Shown in pieces: positions 33,904-42,636 of a DNA stretch of 64,000 nucleotides (positions within the stretch are counted from its first letter, which is position 1; every line of letters begins with the position of its first letter). The stretch is taken from positions 6,268,001 through 6,332,000 of the forward strand of contig CP051187.1 of the NCBI GenBank assembly GCA_038087035.1. The letters run 5' to 3'. A program made the position numbers and the translations under genes. The stretch comes from Gloeotrichia echinulata CP02. Lineage in GTDB: Bacteria; Cyanobacteriota; Cyanobacteriia; Cyanobacteriales; Nostocaceae. The notes beneath the pieces were generated by a model, which did no database searches, was not told where the DNA came from, and saw only the letters and a program-made list of their open reading frames with translations.

Positions 33904-36030
33904 ATGAATTCCCTTTATTGCACCAAAGGTCACGAAAATCCTGCTGGTAGTCGATTTTGCCTCAATTGTGGTGAGAAGTTGTTGGATACGCCTTCCGGTT
34001 ATGGTATCCAACCGGGACAAACTTTGGGCGATCGCTATGTGGTTGTGCGTCAATTAGGTCAAGGTGGTTTTGGTCGGACTTATTTAACGGAAGATGTCAA
34101 CCGCTTTCGAGAACTTTGTGTTTTAAAGGAATTCTCTCCCCAAGTTCAAACCCCCTACGTTTTACAAAAAGCTGAAGAACTGTTTCAGCGAGAAGCGAGT
34201 GTTCTCTACAAGTTACAACATCCCCAAATTCCTCGCTTTCGCGAACTGTTCCGCACGAATTTTCAGGGGAAGGAATACCTGTTTTTGGTGCAAGATTTTG
34301 TCGAAGGACAAGCTTACAGTTCTTTGTTAAATAGCCGTCAACAGCAAAGTCGTAAGTTTACGGAAGCTGAAGTACGTCAACTATTACTACAAATTTTGCC
34401 GGTGTTGGAGTACATCCACTCAGTAGGCGTGATTCATCGAGATATTTCTCCCGATAATTTAATGCTTCGCACTGCAGACCAATTACCGGTGTTAATTGAT
34501 TTTGGCGGTGTTAAACAAGTAGCCGCAGTTGTCGCTTCCCAATATTATCAACCCGGTGAAATGAACGCGACCCCAGCCGGAACTCTCCTGGGTAAGGTGG
34601 GATTTGCACCCCCAGAACAGATGCAAACTGGGTTGGTGTCTCCCCACAGTGACTTATATGCTTTGGCGGTGACGATGTTAGTTTTACTGACAGGTAAATT
34701 ACCCCAAGAATTAATTGATACTTACAACTTGACTTGGCAATGGCAACGAGAAATTAGCCTCAGTCCCAGTTTAGGACAGGTATTGGATAGAATGCTATCC
34801 GCCCGACCAGGCGATCGCTATCAATCAGCCCGTCAAGTCCAAGAAGCACTCAACCCTTCACAAGTTACCTATCCCCCTACTCAACCCCCCGCACCCATAC
34901 CCAAACCCACTTCAGCCACAGTCGCTGTCTCCCCCCCTCCCCCCATCTCCCCATCTCCCGTCCCACCCTCTCCCCCTCCCTCCAACCCCTGGACACCAAC
35001 CCAAACCTTCCTCACAGTGCTGGTGTTGGCTAGTGTTGGGGGATTCGGTTTGTGGGGAGTGAATAATTTGTTACATTCCCCTGGCGGCGATAACGGGGGA
35101 AGTACAGTCACATCAAGTCCCACCGTCACTAATACAGCAGAGGCGCAATATTCACCAGAAGAACGACGACGTAAAGAAAAATTGGATAATCGTCGGCAAC
35201 AGTTGGGTATTGACTCTAATTTCTATGTAAAATTGGTGAATCAACTGTTTTCCCAAAAAAATCCCAATTTACAGGGACGGACTTTGAGCGATCGCCCCGA
35301 AGATGAAAGTTTACGCGCCGAATGGGATGAACTAGCCGCAGACATACTCGATAAACTAGAATCATTGAGTACCAAAGCGCGTCAACAACTAGGTACTTAC
35401 ACCGGAGCCGAACTCAACAGATGGAAGGTGGAAGTGAACCAAATCAACGTTGGTAGTCGTTCTTTATACGATTTAGGGGATGCAGCTTTTTACAAGCTAT
35501 TTCCCGAACAGCGCCAACAGAATTTTATCGATCAGCCTATTGGACAAGTTTGGTATGGGTTAGTCAGTGATAAACTCAGTGCAATACTAGCTGGTAGTGC
35601 GTTTGAAAAAGTTGTGTTTGACAAAGATGCAACGGGTAAAACAGTTAGTGGGACTTTGGAACCTGGTACTGGTAAAGTTTTCATCGCTGGATTGGCGAAA
35701 GAACAAGATTTGGAAGTCAAGTTAAACGCCAATGCGAAAGTTTTGTTGTCTATATATTCGCCTTCTGGGAAAATCCAATTTTTAACAGATTCTAGAGAAC
35801 GCAGTTTATCAAAAAAACTACCAGAAAATGGATTTTATGAGTTTGTTGTGGTTTCTGTAGGGTCACAACCTTTAAATTATGAACTCACCATTACAGCGAT
35901 AAGTCCCATCCCCGAACCATTACCAACACCAACTGCGACGGAAACCCCTACACCGACACCGACGCCTACAGATACGGTGACACCGATATCGGAACCGACG
36001 GATGGACCTACACCTACCCAGGGTAATTAG
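33904..36030 (+). CDS. Ser/Thr protein kinase, 4-Cys/zinc-ribbon type, with extra C-terminal domain
   Basis: A 708-residue paralogue of the preceding kinase. The zinc-ribbon start (YCTKGH, FCLNCG) is followed by a kinase domain with GQGGFGRTY, CVLKEF, VIHRDISPDN and DFGG. A Pro-rich linker (about 320-365) precedes a membrane helix (about 370-390). Outside follow the same domain as in the neighbour (NRRQQLGIDSNFYVKLVNQL) and a beta domain resembling a bacterial pre-peptidase C-terminal domain (about 575-665), ending in a PTPTPT-rich tail. The outer domains may sense a wall or periplasmic signal, but this is inference. Confidence 0.92.
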   Translation: MNSLYCTKGHENPAGSRFCLNCGEKLLDTPSGYGIQPGQTLGDRYVVVRQLGQGGFGRTYLTEDVNRFRELCVLKEFSPQVQTPYVLQKAEELFQREASVLYKLQHPQIPRFRELFRTNFQGKEYLFLVQDFVEGQAYSSLLNSRQQQSRKFTEAEVRQLLLQILPVLEYIHSVGVIHRDISPDNLMLRTADQLPVLIDFGGVKQVAAVVASQYYQPGEMNATPAGTLLGKVGFAPPEQMQTGLVSPHSDLYALAVTMLVLLTGKLPQELIDTYNLTWQWQREISLSPSLGQVLDRMLSARPGDRYQSARQVQEALNPSQVTYPPTQPPAPIPKPTSATVAVSPPPPISPSPVPPSPPPSNPWTPTQTFLTVLVLASVGGFGLWGVNNLLHSPGGDNGGSTVTSSPTVTNTAEAQYSPEERRRKEKLDNRRQQLGIDSNFYVKLVNQLFSQKNPNLQGRTLSDRPEDESLRAEWDELAADILDKLESLSTKARQQLGTYTGAELNRWKVEVNQINVGSRSLYDLGDAAFYKLFPEQRQQNFIDQPIGQVWYGLVSDKLSAILAGSAFEKVVFDKDATGKTVSGTLEPGTGKVFIAGLAKEQDLEVKLNANAKVLLSIYSPSGKIQFLTDSRERSLSKKLPENGFYEFVVVSVGSQPLNYELTITAISPIPEPLPTPTATETPTPTPTPTDTVTPISEPTDGPTPTQGN

Positions 36031-36058
36031 GGGAAAAGTTATTTTTCGTGTTCTTTAA

Positions 36059-36303
36059 GTAATGAGTAAGGAGTAATGAGTTATGAGTTATGAGTTATGA
36101 GTTATGAGTTATGAGTTATGAGTAAGGAGTAATGAGTAAGGAGTAATGAGTAATGAGTAATGAGTAAGGAGTAATGAGTAAGGAGTAATGAGTAATGAGT
36201 TATGAGTAAGGAGTAAGGAGTAATGAGTTATGAGTAAGGAGTAATGAGTAATGAGTTATGAGTAATGAGTAATGAGTAATGAGTAATGAGTAATGAGTAA
36301 TGA
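36059..36303. repeat. STRR heptamer array TAATGAG/TAAGGAG/TTATGAG
   Basis: About 34 units of seven bases in three close variants, immediately left of element E copy 2. The order of variants is irregular, which suggests slippage and local duplication. Confidence 0.95.
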
Positions 36304-36549
36304 AAAAGTTATTAAGATATTATTCCTTTCCCGCTGGAAGATTACCGAAATAATTTTGATATCACGCAAAGGCGCATTCGCGGAGCGTCTGTCTTCGACA
36401 CGCTACGCGTAAAGCCTGCGGCATAGCTCCGCTTACGCGTAGCGTCCCGCAGGGAACGTAGAGAAGAAGGAAAATTATAGGTAATCTTAGACCGTGAAGG
36501 GAGTAACAACTTCAATCAACAAGTTGAAAGAAAAATAAAAAATAATCCA
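36302..36549. mobile_element. MITE-like inverted-repeat element E, copy 2
   Basis: It aligns with copy 1 (14551-14776): AAGTTATTAAGATATTATTC, GGAAGATTACCGAAATAATT, CACGCAAAGGCGC, GTCCCGCAGGGAACG and AAGGAAAATTATAGGTAATC are shared in order. Here the right arm is complete, ending AAAAATAAAAAATAATCCA (inverse of the copy 1 left end), and the left arm is shortened. The interior holds a cluster of short interspersed repeats. Confidence 0.75.
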
Positions 36550-37034
36550 CTCATTACTCCTTACTCCTTACTCCTAACTCCTAACTCCTAACTCCTAACT
36601 CCTTACTCCTAACTCCTTACTCCTAACTCCTTACTCCTAACTCCTTACTCCTAACTCCTAACTCCTTACTCCTTACTCCTAACTCCTTACTCCTTACTCC
36701 TTACTCCTAACTCCTTACTCCTAACTCCTTACTCCTTACTCCTTACTCCTAACTCCTAACTCCTAACTCCTTACTCCTTACTCCTTACTCCTAACTCCTT
36801 ACTCCTTACTCATTACTCCTTACTCCTTACTCCTAACTCCTAACTCCTAACTCCTAACTCCTTACTCCTTACTCCTTACTCATTACTCCTTACTCCTAAC
36901 TCCTAACTCCTAACTCCTAACTCCTAACTCCTAACTCCTAACTCCTAACTCCTAACTCCTAACTCCTAACTCCTAACTCCTATTACTCCTTACTCCTTAC
37001 TCCTTACTCCTTACTCCTTACTCCTTACTCCTTA
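36550..37034. repeat. STRR heptamer array CTCCTTA/CTCCTAA/CTCATTA
   Basis: About 69 seven-base units, the longest array in the window, in complementary orientation to the array at 36059. It reaches within 45 bases of the next gene start. Confidence 0.95.
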
Positions 37035-37078
37035 GTCCTATAACTTTATAAATTTTCCCAGCTAGGCCAAGAGTCAAA

Positions 37079-37762
37079 ATGCAGCTAGCACCGCTGTTTC
37101 CGATTTTTTACCGCCTTCTCCAACCGACTTTTCCTAATTGTCTTTGGGGAGGCGATCGCGATTTGAAAGCGATCGCGCTGACGTTTGATGATGGACCCCA
37201 TCCCCAATACACCCGCCAAGTTTTGGCTATTTTAGACCATTACAAGGTGACAGCGAGTTTTTTTTGGTTGGGTGCTTGTGTCAACGCTTCACCGGGGATT
37301 GCCAAAGAAGTGTGCGATCGCGGACACTGGATTGGATTGCATGGTTATGATCATCGCTCTTTTCCCATGCTCTCCCCGACTGAACTCCAGGACAGTTTAG
37401 CAAAAACCCAAGTTGCAATCTACAATGCTTGCAACCTGCTACCCGCACAAGTACTGGATGTCCGACCTCCCAACGGTTTATTTACACCCCAGACTTTAAA
37501 ATTATTTCGTCAGTGGAATTACCGCCCAGTTATGTGGAGTGTTGTACCAGAAGACTGGGTACTACCAGGAGTCGCCACTGTGGTAAAGCGAGTTCTCAAT
37601 CAGGTAGAAAATGGCTCGCTGATTGTTTTGCATGATGGGTTTTACGGCGGTCAAGATGTTGCAGCCACAATCCAAATCTTGATTCCTCAACTACTACAAC
37701 AAGGCTATAAATTTGTGACTGTTGATACTTTGTGGCAGATGGCTCAAGGGAATGATCACTGA
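37079..37762 (+). CDS. polysaccharide deacetylase (NodB homology domain)
   Basis: A 227-residue carbohydrate esterase 4 protein that removes acetyl groups from N-acetylated sugars in wall or capsule polysaccharide. The NodB domain covers nearly the whole protein: catalytic base and metal Asp in LTFDDGPHPQYT (about 34-45), the zinc histidine pair in GLHGYDHRSF, RPPNGLFTPQ as motif 3, and the C-terminal GSLIVLHDG. No obvious signal peptide precedes the domain, though the N-terminus (LAPLFPIFYRLLQP) is hydrophobic. The ATG follows the long heptamer array, and no clear ribosome-binding site is seen. Confidence 0.93.
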   Translation: MQLAPLFPIFYRLLQPTFPNCLWGGDRDLKAIALTFDDGPHPQYTRQVLAILDHYKVTASFFWLGACVNASPGIAKEVCDRGHWIGLHGYDHRSFPMLSPTELQDSLAKTQVAIYNACNLLPAQVLDVRPPNGLFTPQTLKLFRQWNYRPVMWSVVPEDWVLPGVATVVKRVLNQVENGSLIVLHDGFYGGQDVAATIQILIPQLLQQGYKFVTVDTLWQMAQGNDH

Positions 37763-37779
37763 TTTTTTCGCCTGCTAGG

Positions 37780-37807
37780 GTAGGGGATCTAGGCCTTGCG
37801 CCCCTAC
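37780..37807. repeat. degenerate palindromic repeat A copy
   Basis: GTAGGGGATCTAGGCCTTGC continuing to CCCCTAC; the left arm is altered. Confidence 0.65.
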
Positions 37808-37852
37808 TGATATGCTGACAATATTTGATTACTGACGCACCCTACAGCAGTT

Positions 37853-38200
37853 TCAGTTGCTCTTAGCTTTTCGCTTTTGAACAATATCCCCATCAGGACT
37901 GGTGGTGGAGACAGATTCTGCAGTTCCTAATAGATGATGTATTTCACGTGAACAAGAGCTATCATCCTGACAACAAGTAACTGGTAATCTTTGGATCAGT
38001 ACTGGCTGCGGTGGTGTTTTTTGTTTTGGCGTCGATTTAGTAGCCAAGGAAACTGGTAAATCCCACTTTGTCACCCGACATTCTAACGGACTGAGTTTCC
38101 GATTCCCCAAGGATGGCATACGCACCAGGAAAATTAATAGCACAACAGGTAGACTGATGCTAATACCCCCAAGTATTTTTCTCATCCCAAAAATCGCCAT
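37853..38200 (-). CDS. hypothetical membrane-anchored protein
   Basis: A 115-residue protein not recognised. It has one N-terminal membrane helix (about 9-27, GGISISLPVVLLIFLVRM), then a basic, Pro-rich region with four cysteines (one at LECRV, then CCQDDSSC), and a Lys-rich tail. It could be a small exported protein. It has no operon partner: it is flanked by a palindromic repeat and element C. Coding status is fairly likely given its length and the clear helix. Confidence 0.5.
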   Translation of the reverse strand: MAIFGMRKILGGISISLPVVLLIFLVRMPSLGNRKLSPLECRVTKWDLPVSLATKSTPKQKTPPQPVLIQRLPVTCCQDDSSCSREIHHLLGTAESVSTTSPDGDIVQKRKAKSN

Positions 38201-38249
38201 ATCCTATTACTACATGTAAATATTCCCCAAACCCTTACCAATGATAAAC

Positions 38250-38385
38250 CAATACGGTTCAGTTAGAGCCAAAAACCTTGACCCATGTAGGTTGGGTTGA
38301 GGCTTTGCGAAACCCAAAATTTGGCGGGTTTGTTGGGTTTCGTTCCTCAACCCAACCTACAATTTTCCTTAACTGAACCGTATTG
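38250..38385. mobile_element. MITE-like element C, copy 2
   Basis: A 136-bp element with ends CAATACGGTTCAGTTA and TAACTGAACCGTATTG. The interior GTAGGTTGGGTTGAGGCTTT and inverse TTCCTCAACCCAACCTAC matches copy 1 at 18135, but the end sequences have changed together on both sides, keeping the pairing. A solo end-like GTTAACTCAACCGTATTG is at 54181-54198. Confidence 0.8.
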
Positions 38386-38401
38386 AATGATAAACGACAA
38401 A

Positions 38402-39715
38402 TTACTCATTCATATTATGATAAGTAGCAACTGCAGAAGGTGATATCCGGTTCAAGTAGCGGAAAATCCAGTATTTGAAAATGGTATCTAAAATCACTGG
38501 GAACGTGGCAATAAATAAGAAGATAAAATCTCTATTTTCTGCTAAACCCCAATGACGTGATATACCTTCGAGAATGACTTCCCAGCCATGAGGAGAGTGG
38601 AATCCGACAAATATATCAGTCAGCAAAATGATAATAAATGCCTTAGCACTGTCACTGAGACCATAGACAATATTATCGAAAAATTCTTTAACCACAGCTA
38701 TCGAAGACTTACTAACGAGCAAAAACCAGATGAAAGCACCCACCGAAAAAACATCTGCAAATACATTTTTAATCGCATCCGAGCTTTCGTGACGAAATTC
38801 CTGAGCAATCTCACCAGCTTTTTCTTTCAAGTGGTTTTCCATCTCTTCAGGAGATATTGGAGGTGCTTTAGTAATGAGATTTTCAAATCTGATTTTTTCT
38901 TCGACTCTTTGCAGTTCTTCCAGGGCTTCTTCTTCCATTTCAGCATTCAGGAATATTTGGACTGCTTCCGAATTTCTAAAATGTTGAACAAGCGGACCCA
39001 CTATTAATGCTTTTGATAGCTGATGAGTTAAAAGAGGGATAATAATTAATAGTAAAACAAATCTAATAGATATGACTGTTCTTTTTTGAGCCTGACGGAA
39101 ATTCTCAACAACATCTTGTTCAGAATTTGGATCTAATTCAACTTGCAGACGAGCAACAGTATTGAAAATCGATCTGGGTAATATCCCAATTGTATTGGTT
39201 TTACTCCGCCTCTTTTTATTTGCAGCTTGATTGGGAATATTTGGCTTTAAAGGTTGAATATTCCCAGTTTGAGATATACTATCTGAAGGCTTTTCACCTA
39301 AAGATATGGAACTTGTTTGCTCATCGACTTTAGTATATTTTGACGTAACTTGATCAATGAATCTTAATTTCTCTAAAATCAAGGAAGAATTAGGATATTC
39401 TATACCAGCCTTATAAGCAGCTTTTTGATTCTCCTCGTTTAAGAACCAACGGCTACTTTTAAACTCTGTCAACCGCATCCGCACAAGTTTCAATTGTTGT
39501 TTCAAGTCAGACTTAAAAAAATCAATGACGTTGCTGGTGTATATGCTTAATTTACAGTCTATTTTATTACCAGCAAAATACTCGTCTTCCATTTCCTTAA
39601 TTTTTAAAGCCGCCTTGTAAGCCTCATCCAGAGAACGCTCTGGTGTGCGTAAGTACCAACGGTAAGCAGCCAGTAAGAAAGGGTAAATTTTTTGACTAAA
39701 TACAGAGTTATTCAT
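38402..39715 (-). CDS. pxcA: proton extrusion protein PxcA (CemA family)
   Basis: A 437-residue inner-membrane protein of the CemA/PxcA family, needed in cyanobacteria for light-induced proton release and, indirectly, inorganic carbon uptake. The N-terminal cytoplasmic half (1-200) is helical and variable. The C-terminal half has about four membrane segments (near 220, 320, 350 and 400) and the highly conserved HSPHGWEVILE and PVILDTIFKYWIFRYLNRIS segments before the final HNMNE. Its end lies 16 bases from element C. Length agrees with the cyanobacterial family; the chloroplast homologue is shorter. Confidence 0.93.
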   Translation of the reverse strand: MNNSVFSQKIYPFLLAAYRWYLRTPERSLDEAYKAALKIKEMEDEYFAGNKIDCKLSIYTSNVIDFFKSDLKQQLKLVRMRLTEFKSSRWFLNEENQKAAYKAGIEYPNSSLILEKLRFIDQVTSKYTKVDEQTSSISLGEKPSDSISQTGNIQPLKPNIPNQAANKKRRSKTNTIGILPRSIFNTVARLQVELDPNSEQDVVENFRQAQKRTVISIRFVLLLIIIPLLTHQLSKALIVGPLVQHFRNSEAVQIFLNAEMEEEALEELQRVEEKIRFENLITKAPPISPEEMENHLKEKAGEIAQEFRHESSDAIKNVFADVFSVGAFIWFLLVSKSSIAVVKEFFDNIVYGLSDSAKAFIIILLTDIFVGFHSPHGWEVILEGISRHWGLAENRDFIFLFIATFPVILDTIFKYWIFRYLNRISPSAVATYHNMNE

Positions 39716-39800
39716 CGTTGGTAATCATCCAGCATTATTTGGTGATTCTTAACCTTAAGTTAACGCACAAGGTATACTAAATCTACTAAGGAGACAGTTT

Positions 39801-41978
39801 GTGGTTTCTCATTCTGTTTGGATTGTTGGTCCTAGTCGCAGTGGTAAAACTACTCACTTGGTGGAGCAGCTTTGTCATTGGGTACAAAGAGGAAATCAAA
39901 ATCCTGAATTATTTTATACCAAAAAAACAGGAGAAGAAATAGGCAATATCATACCCAAGCCTTTATATCTTCGCCTAACAGAACCAGGGGTTTTACTCCT
40001 AGCTGCTAATGATGATAATCGCCGGGAGTTGGGCGATAAAATTGTGACAGCCACTCTGGGTAAATATCCGATTCGCGCCAAAACACCACTAGGTTTTTTT
40101 CAGGATGAAGTTATTTTATTTTGGCCATTGTTAATTGAGTCGTTGCAGATCAAAGCGCAATTTCCGGTAAGATTACGCCCAGAAACTGAGCAGGAATTAG
40201 CGACAAAACTTTGGCGTTCCCAGTTAGACGCAGAAATTTTGCGTCTTGCGGGAGTGAATGAGTATCGGTTGGTGCGGCGCATTTTGGATTTATTGCAATT
40301 AGCAGCTTATAGTGGTACCCCGTCCTATCAAATGGCTCAAATTTTGTCAAGTGGCTTAGAGGACAATGGTATAAATTTAGAGTCAGAATTCCTCGCATCT
40401 TTGTTACTAGATTGGCGCAACTGGTGTTTAGAAAAGGGATTGCTGACTTATGGAATTATTACGGAACTCTATAGTCAGCACTTGTTAACTAATAAAAATT
40501 ATCAACAGCATTTGGCTAAACGCTATCAGGCAGTACTAGCGGATGATGTAGATGATTACCCTGCCATCGCACGGCACCTATTTGAATTCTTGTTAGATCG
40601 AGGTGCTGTCGGGGCGTTTAGTTACAATCCTGATGGTGCTGTCAGATTAGGTTTGGGAGCAGACCCCAACTATTTAGAAGGTTTAGCTGTAAGGTGTCGA
40701 GTAGAAACCTTGGATGCACCATTTTCAGAGTCTCTAGCAAATAAGCTAGCTAGACCAATGGTAGAACTAGTCACAGAACCGATGATAACATTAAGTTTAC
40801 CAGAAACTGTACAATCAATTGAAACTACCTCCCGCGCCCAATTGTTACGGCAAACCGCAGAGGTGATTGCCGATGCAATTAAATCTGGGCAAGTGGAACC
40901 AGAACAAGTGGTAATTATAGCACCAGGTTTAGATGCGATCGCCCGTTATACCCTGATAGAAATACTCAATAAGCAAAACATCCAGGTTGAACCACTTAAC
41001 GACCAACGCCCCTTAATTAGCTCACCTGCAGTTCGCGCATTGCTCACCATGCTTGCTCTAGTTTATCCCGGTTTGGGACGCCTCGTAGATCGCGATGCCG
41101 TAGCAGAGATGTTGGTAATCTTGAGTAGACGACAAAAAACAGTAGATAACCCTTCACAACTCAGCAGTGAGATTGACCCGGTACGCGCTGGTTTGATTGC
41201 AGACTACTGCTTTGTACCACATCCCGATCACCCTAAATTGCTACCCGTCACAGCCTTCGAGCGCTGGGATAGAATCGGCTATGCCAGCACCACCGCCTAT
41301 GGTCAGATATTAAAGTGGATAGAGAAACAGCGATCGCAAGCTCAAGAGCGTCTCCTTCCCAATCCCATCTCTTTATTATATCTAGCAATTCAAGACTTTC
41401 TGTGTAAGGATAGCAATCCACCCTACGACCAATTAGCAGTCCTGCGGGAATTACTCGAAACCGCCCAACACTACTGGGAAATTAATGCTAGACTGCAACA
41501 AAGTAATTCAAAATTATCTCCTCACTCCCCACTCCCGACTATTATTGCCGAATTCATTCAACTACTACGACGTGGTACCATCACCGCCAACGCCTACCCC
41601 ATGCGTCCTATGGGCACAGCTTCCCAGGCTGTCACCTTAGCAAACATCTTCCAATACCGTTCTAGTAGACGATTTCACCATTGGCATTTTTGGCTAGATG
41701 CTGGTTCACCCCTCTGGGCTAAAGGTGGTGCGGCGACTTTGTTCGGTGCGCCATTATTTCTGAAAGAAAGGTTAGGCGCACCTTGGACCGCAGAAGATGA
41801 CAAATTAGCTCAAGAACAACGACTCAGAAGAATTTTGACAGATTTGCTGTCTCGTGTATCCGAGAGAGTTTATTTGTGTCACAGCGATTTGGCTGTAAAT
41901 GGGCAAGAACAATTAGGACCTCTGTTACCCTTAGTTCATGCCTGTGTGTCTGTGGTTTCTGAGCCTGTAGATACCTAA
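39801..41978 (+). CDS. large ATPase, recombinase/UvrD-AddB-like
   Basis: A 725-residue cyanobacterial protein with a P-loop at the very start, GPSRSGKTTHL (about 10-20). Further marks are AVLADDVDDYPAIARHLFEFLLDRG near 245-270, a region like the second helicase half, and a C-terminal section with LREL...RVYLCHSDLAV. This recalls the inactive-helicase AddB/RexB type and proteins annotated in cyanobacteria as recombinase family. A GTG start at 39801 is supported by AAGGAGA six bases upstream. No PD-(D/E)XK nuclease domain is recognised. A role in DNA repair or recombination is inferred. Confidence 0.65.
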   Translation: MVSHSVWIVGPSRSGKTTHLVEQLCHWVQRGNQNPELFYTKKTGEEIGNIIPKPLYLRLTEPGVLLLAANDDNRRELGDKIVTATLGKYPIRAKTPLGFFQDEVILFWPLLIESLQIKAQFPVRLRPETEQELATKLWRSQLDAEILRLAGVNEYRLVRRILDLLQLAAYSGTPSYQMAQILSSGLEDNGINLESEFLASLLLDWRNWCLEKGLLTYGIITELYSQHLLTNKNYQQHLAKRYQAVLADDVDDYPAIARHLFEFLLDRGAVGAFSYNPDGAVRLGLGADPNYLEGLAVRCRVETLDAPFSESLANKLARPMVELVTEPMITLSLPETVQSIETTSRAQLLRQTAEVIADAIKSGQVEPEQVVIIAPGLDAIARYTLIEILNKQNIQVEPLNDQRPLISSPAVRALLTMLALVYPGLGRLVDRDAVAEMLVILSRRQKTVDNPSQLSSEIDPVRAGLIADYCFVPHPDHPKLLPVTAFERWDRIGYASTTAYGQILKWIEKQRSQAQERLLPNPISLLYLAIQDFLCKDSNPPYDQLAVLRELLETAQHYWEINARLQQSNSKLSPHSPLPTIIAEFIQLLRRGTITANAYPMRPMGTASQAVTLANIFQYRSSRRFHHWHFWLDAGSPLWAKGGAATLFGAPLFLKERLGAPWTAEDDKLAQEQRLRRILTDLLSRVSERVYLCHSDLAVNGQEQLGPLLPLVHACVSVVSEPVDT

Positions 41979-42098
41979 AGTTAGGATCATGTTCGGATAA
42001 ATACTTGTCATAAGTGAAATCTAGAATATGTCTGATAATTCGTCAAAATGGATGCGAAACTTGCCAGGTAACGCATCCAGTTAAATCAGATCTATTGT

Positions 42099-42144
42099 GT
42101 AGGGTGCGTCAAATTTCAGATTTTTCGCATATTTCGCACCCTAC
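42099..42144. repeat. inverted repeat GTAGGGTGCG / CGCACCCTAC
   Basis: A short imperfect palindrome just before the element at 42160. The gene-free interval 41979-42636 contains this, the element, and about 300 AT-rich bases before the exosortase gene that probably hold its promoter. Confidence 0.7.
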
Positions 42145-42159
42145 TAAAGTCCCATCTCC

Positions 42160-42329
42160 TTGACATACTCCCTGATCTGAAAGTTCAGGGATTCTGGATT
42201 CAAACAGCAATAGCAGGCATAGCCCGTCTTACATCACCTAGCCCGACAGACAATGCCCTGCCTGTTGCCACTATTTTACCAAAAAGCCGTCCTAGAAGGA
42301 CGGGGCTTTAGACTCAGTTTTTTTGGTAA
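42160..42329. mobile_element. IS605-derived non-autonomous element (PATE-like), copy 1
   Basis: A 170-bp element starting TTGACATACTCC, a hairpin CCCTGATCTGAAAGTTCAGGG-like end, GGATTCTGGATTCA, about 80 unique bases, then the hairpin CCGTCCTAGAAGGACGG and TTTTTTTGGTAA. Both ends match those of the TnpB elements in this window. It is almost identical to 59714-59884. Confidence 0.85.
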
Positions 42330-42636
42330 ATCCTGTTGCTAAACAGTAACTTTACAGAAAATTTGCCAATGCCAGCTTCGTTTTTACAAAAACTTTACAT
42401 AACACTAGTCTTTTTACACAAAATTTTTATTACATTAATTACCTAGGGATAACACTTACTTCAATAAAAACTCACAAAACTTGGGTTCATTGGTTTAATC
42501 CACGGCACATACTCGTGAAGTGTTATATGTGCTACATGGCACAACCTAAAAGTAAGTGAGCAATTTTTGAAGCAATTTTTCATACAAAAACCTATTTAAC
42601 TCCAACTTTTTTGGCGTTACCAAACCCACTATTGCA

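Noticed and set aside
36031..37078. Possible second CRISPR-like array
   Set aside because: The units are seven bases long with no spacers; this is an STRR tandem array.
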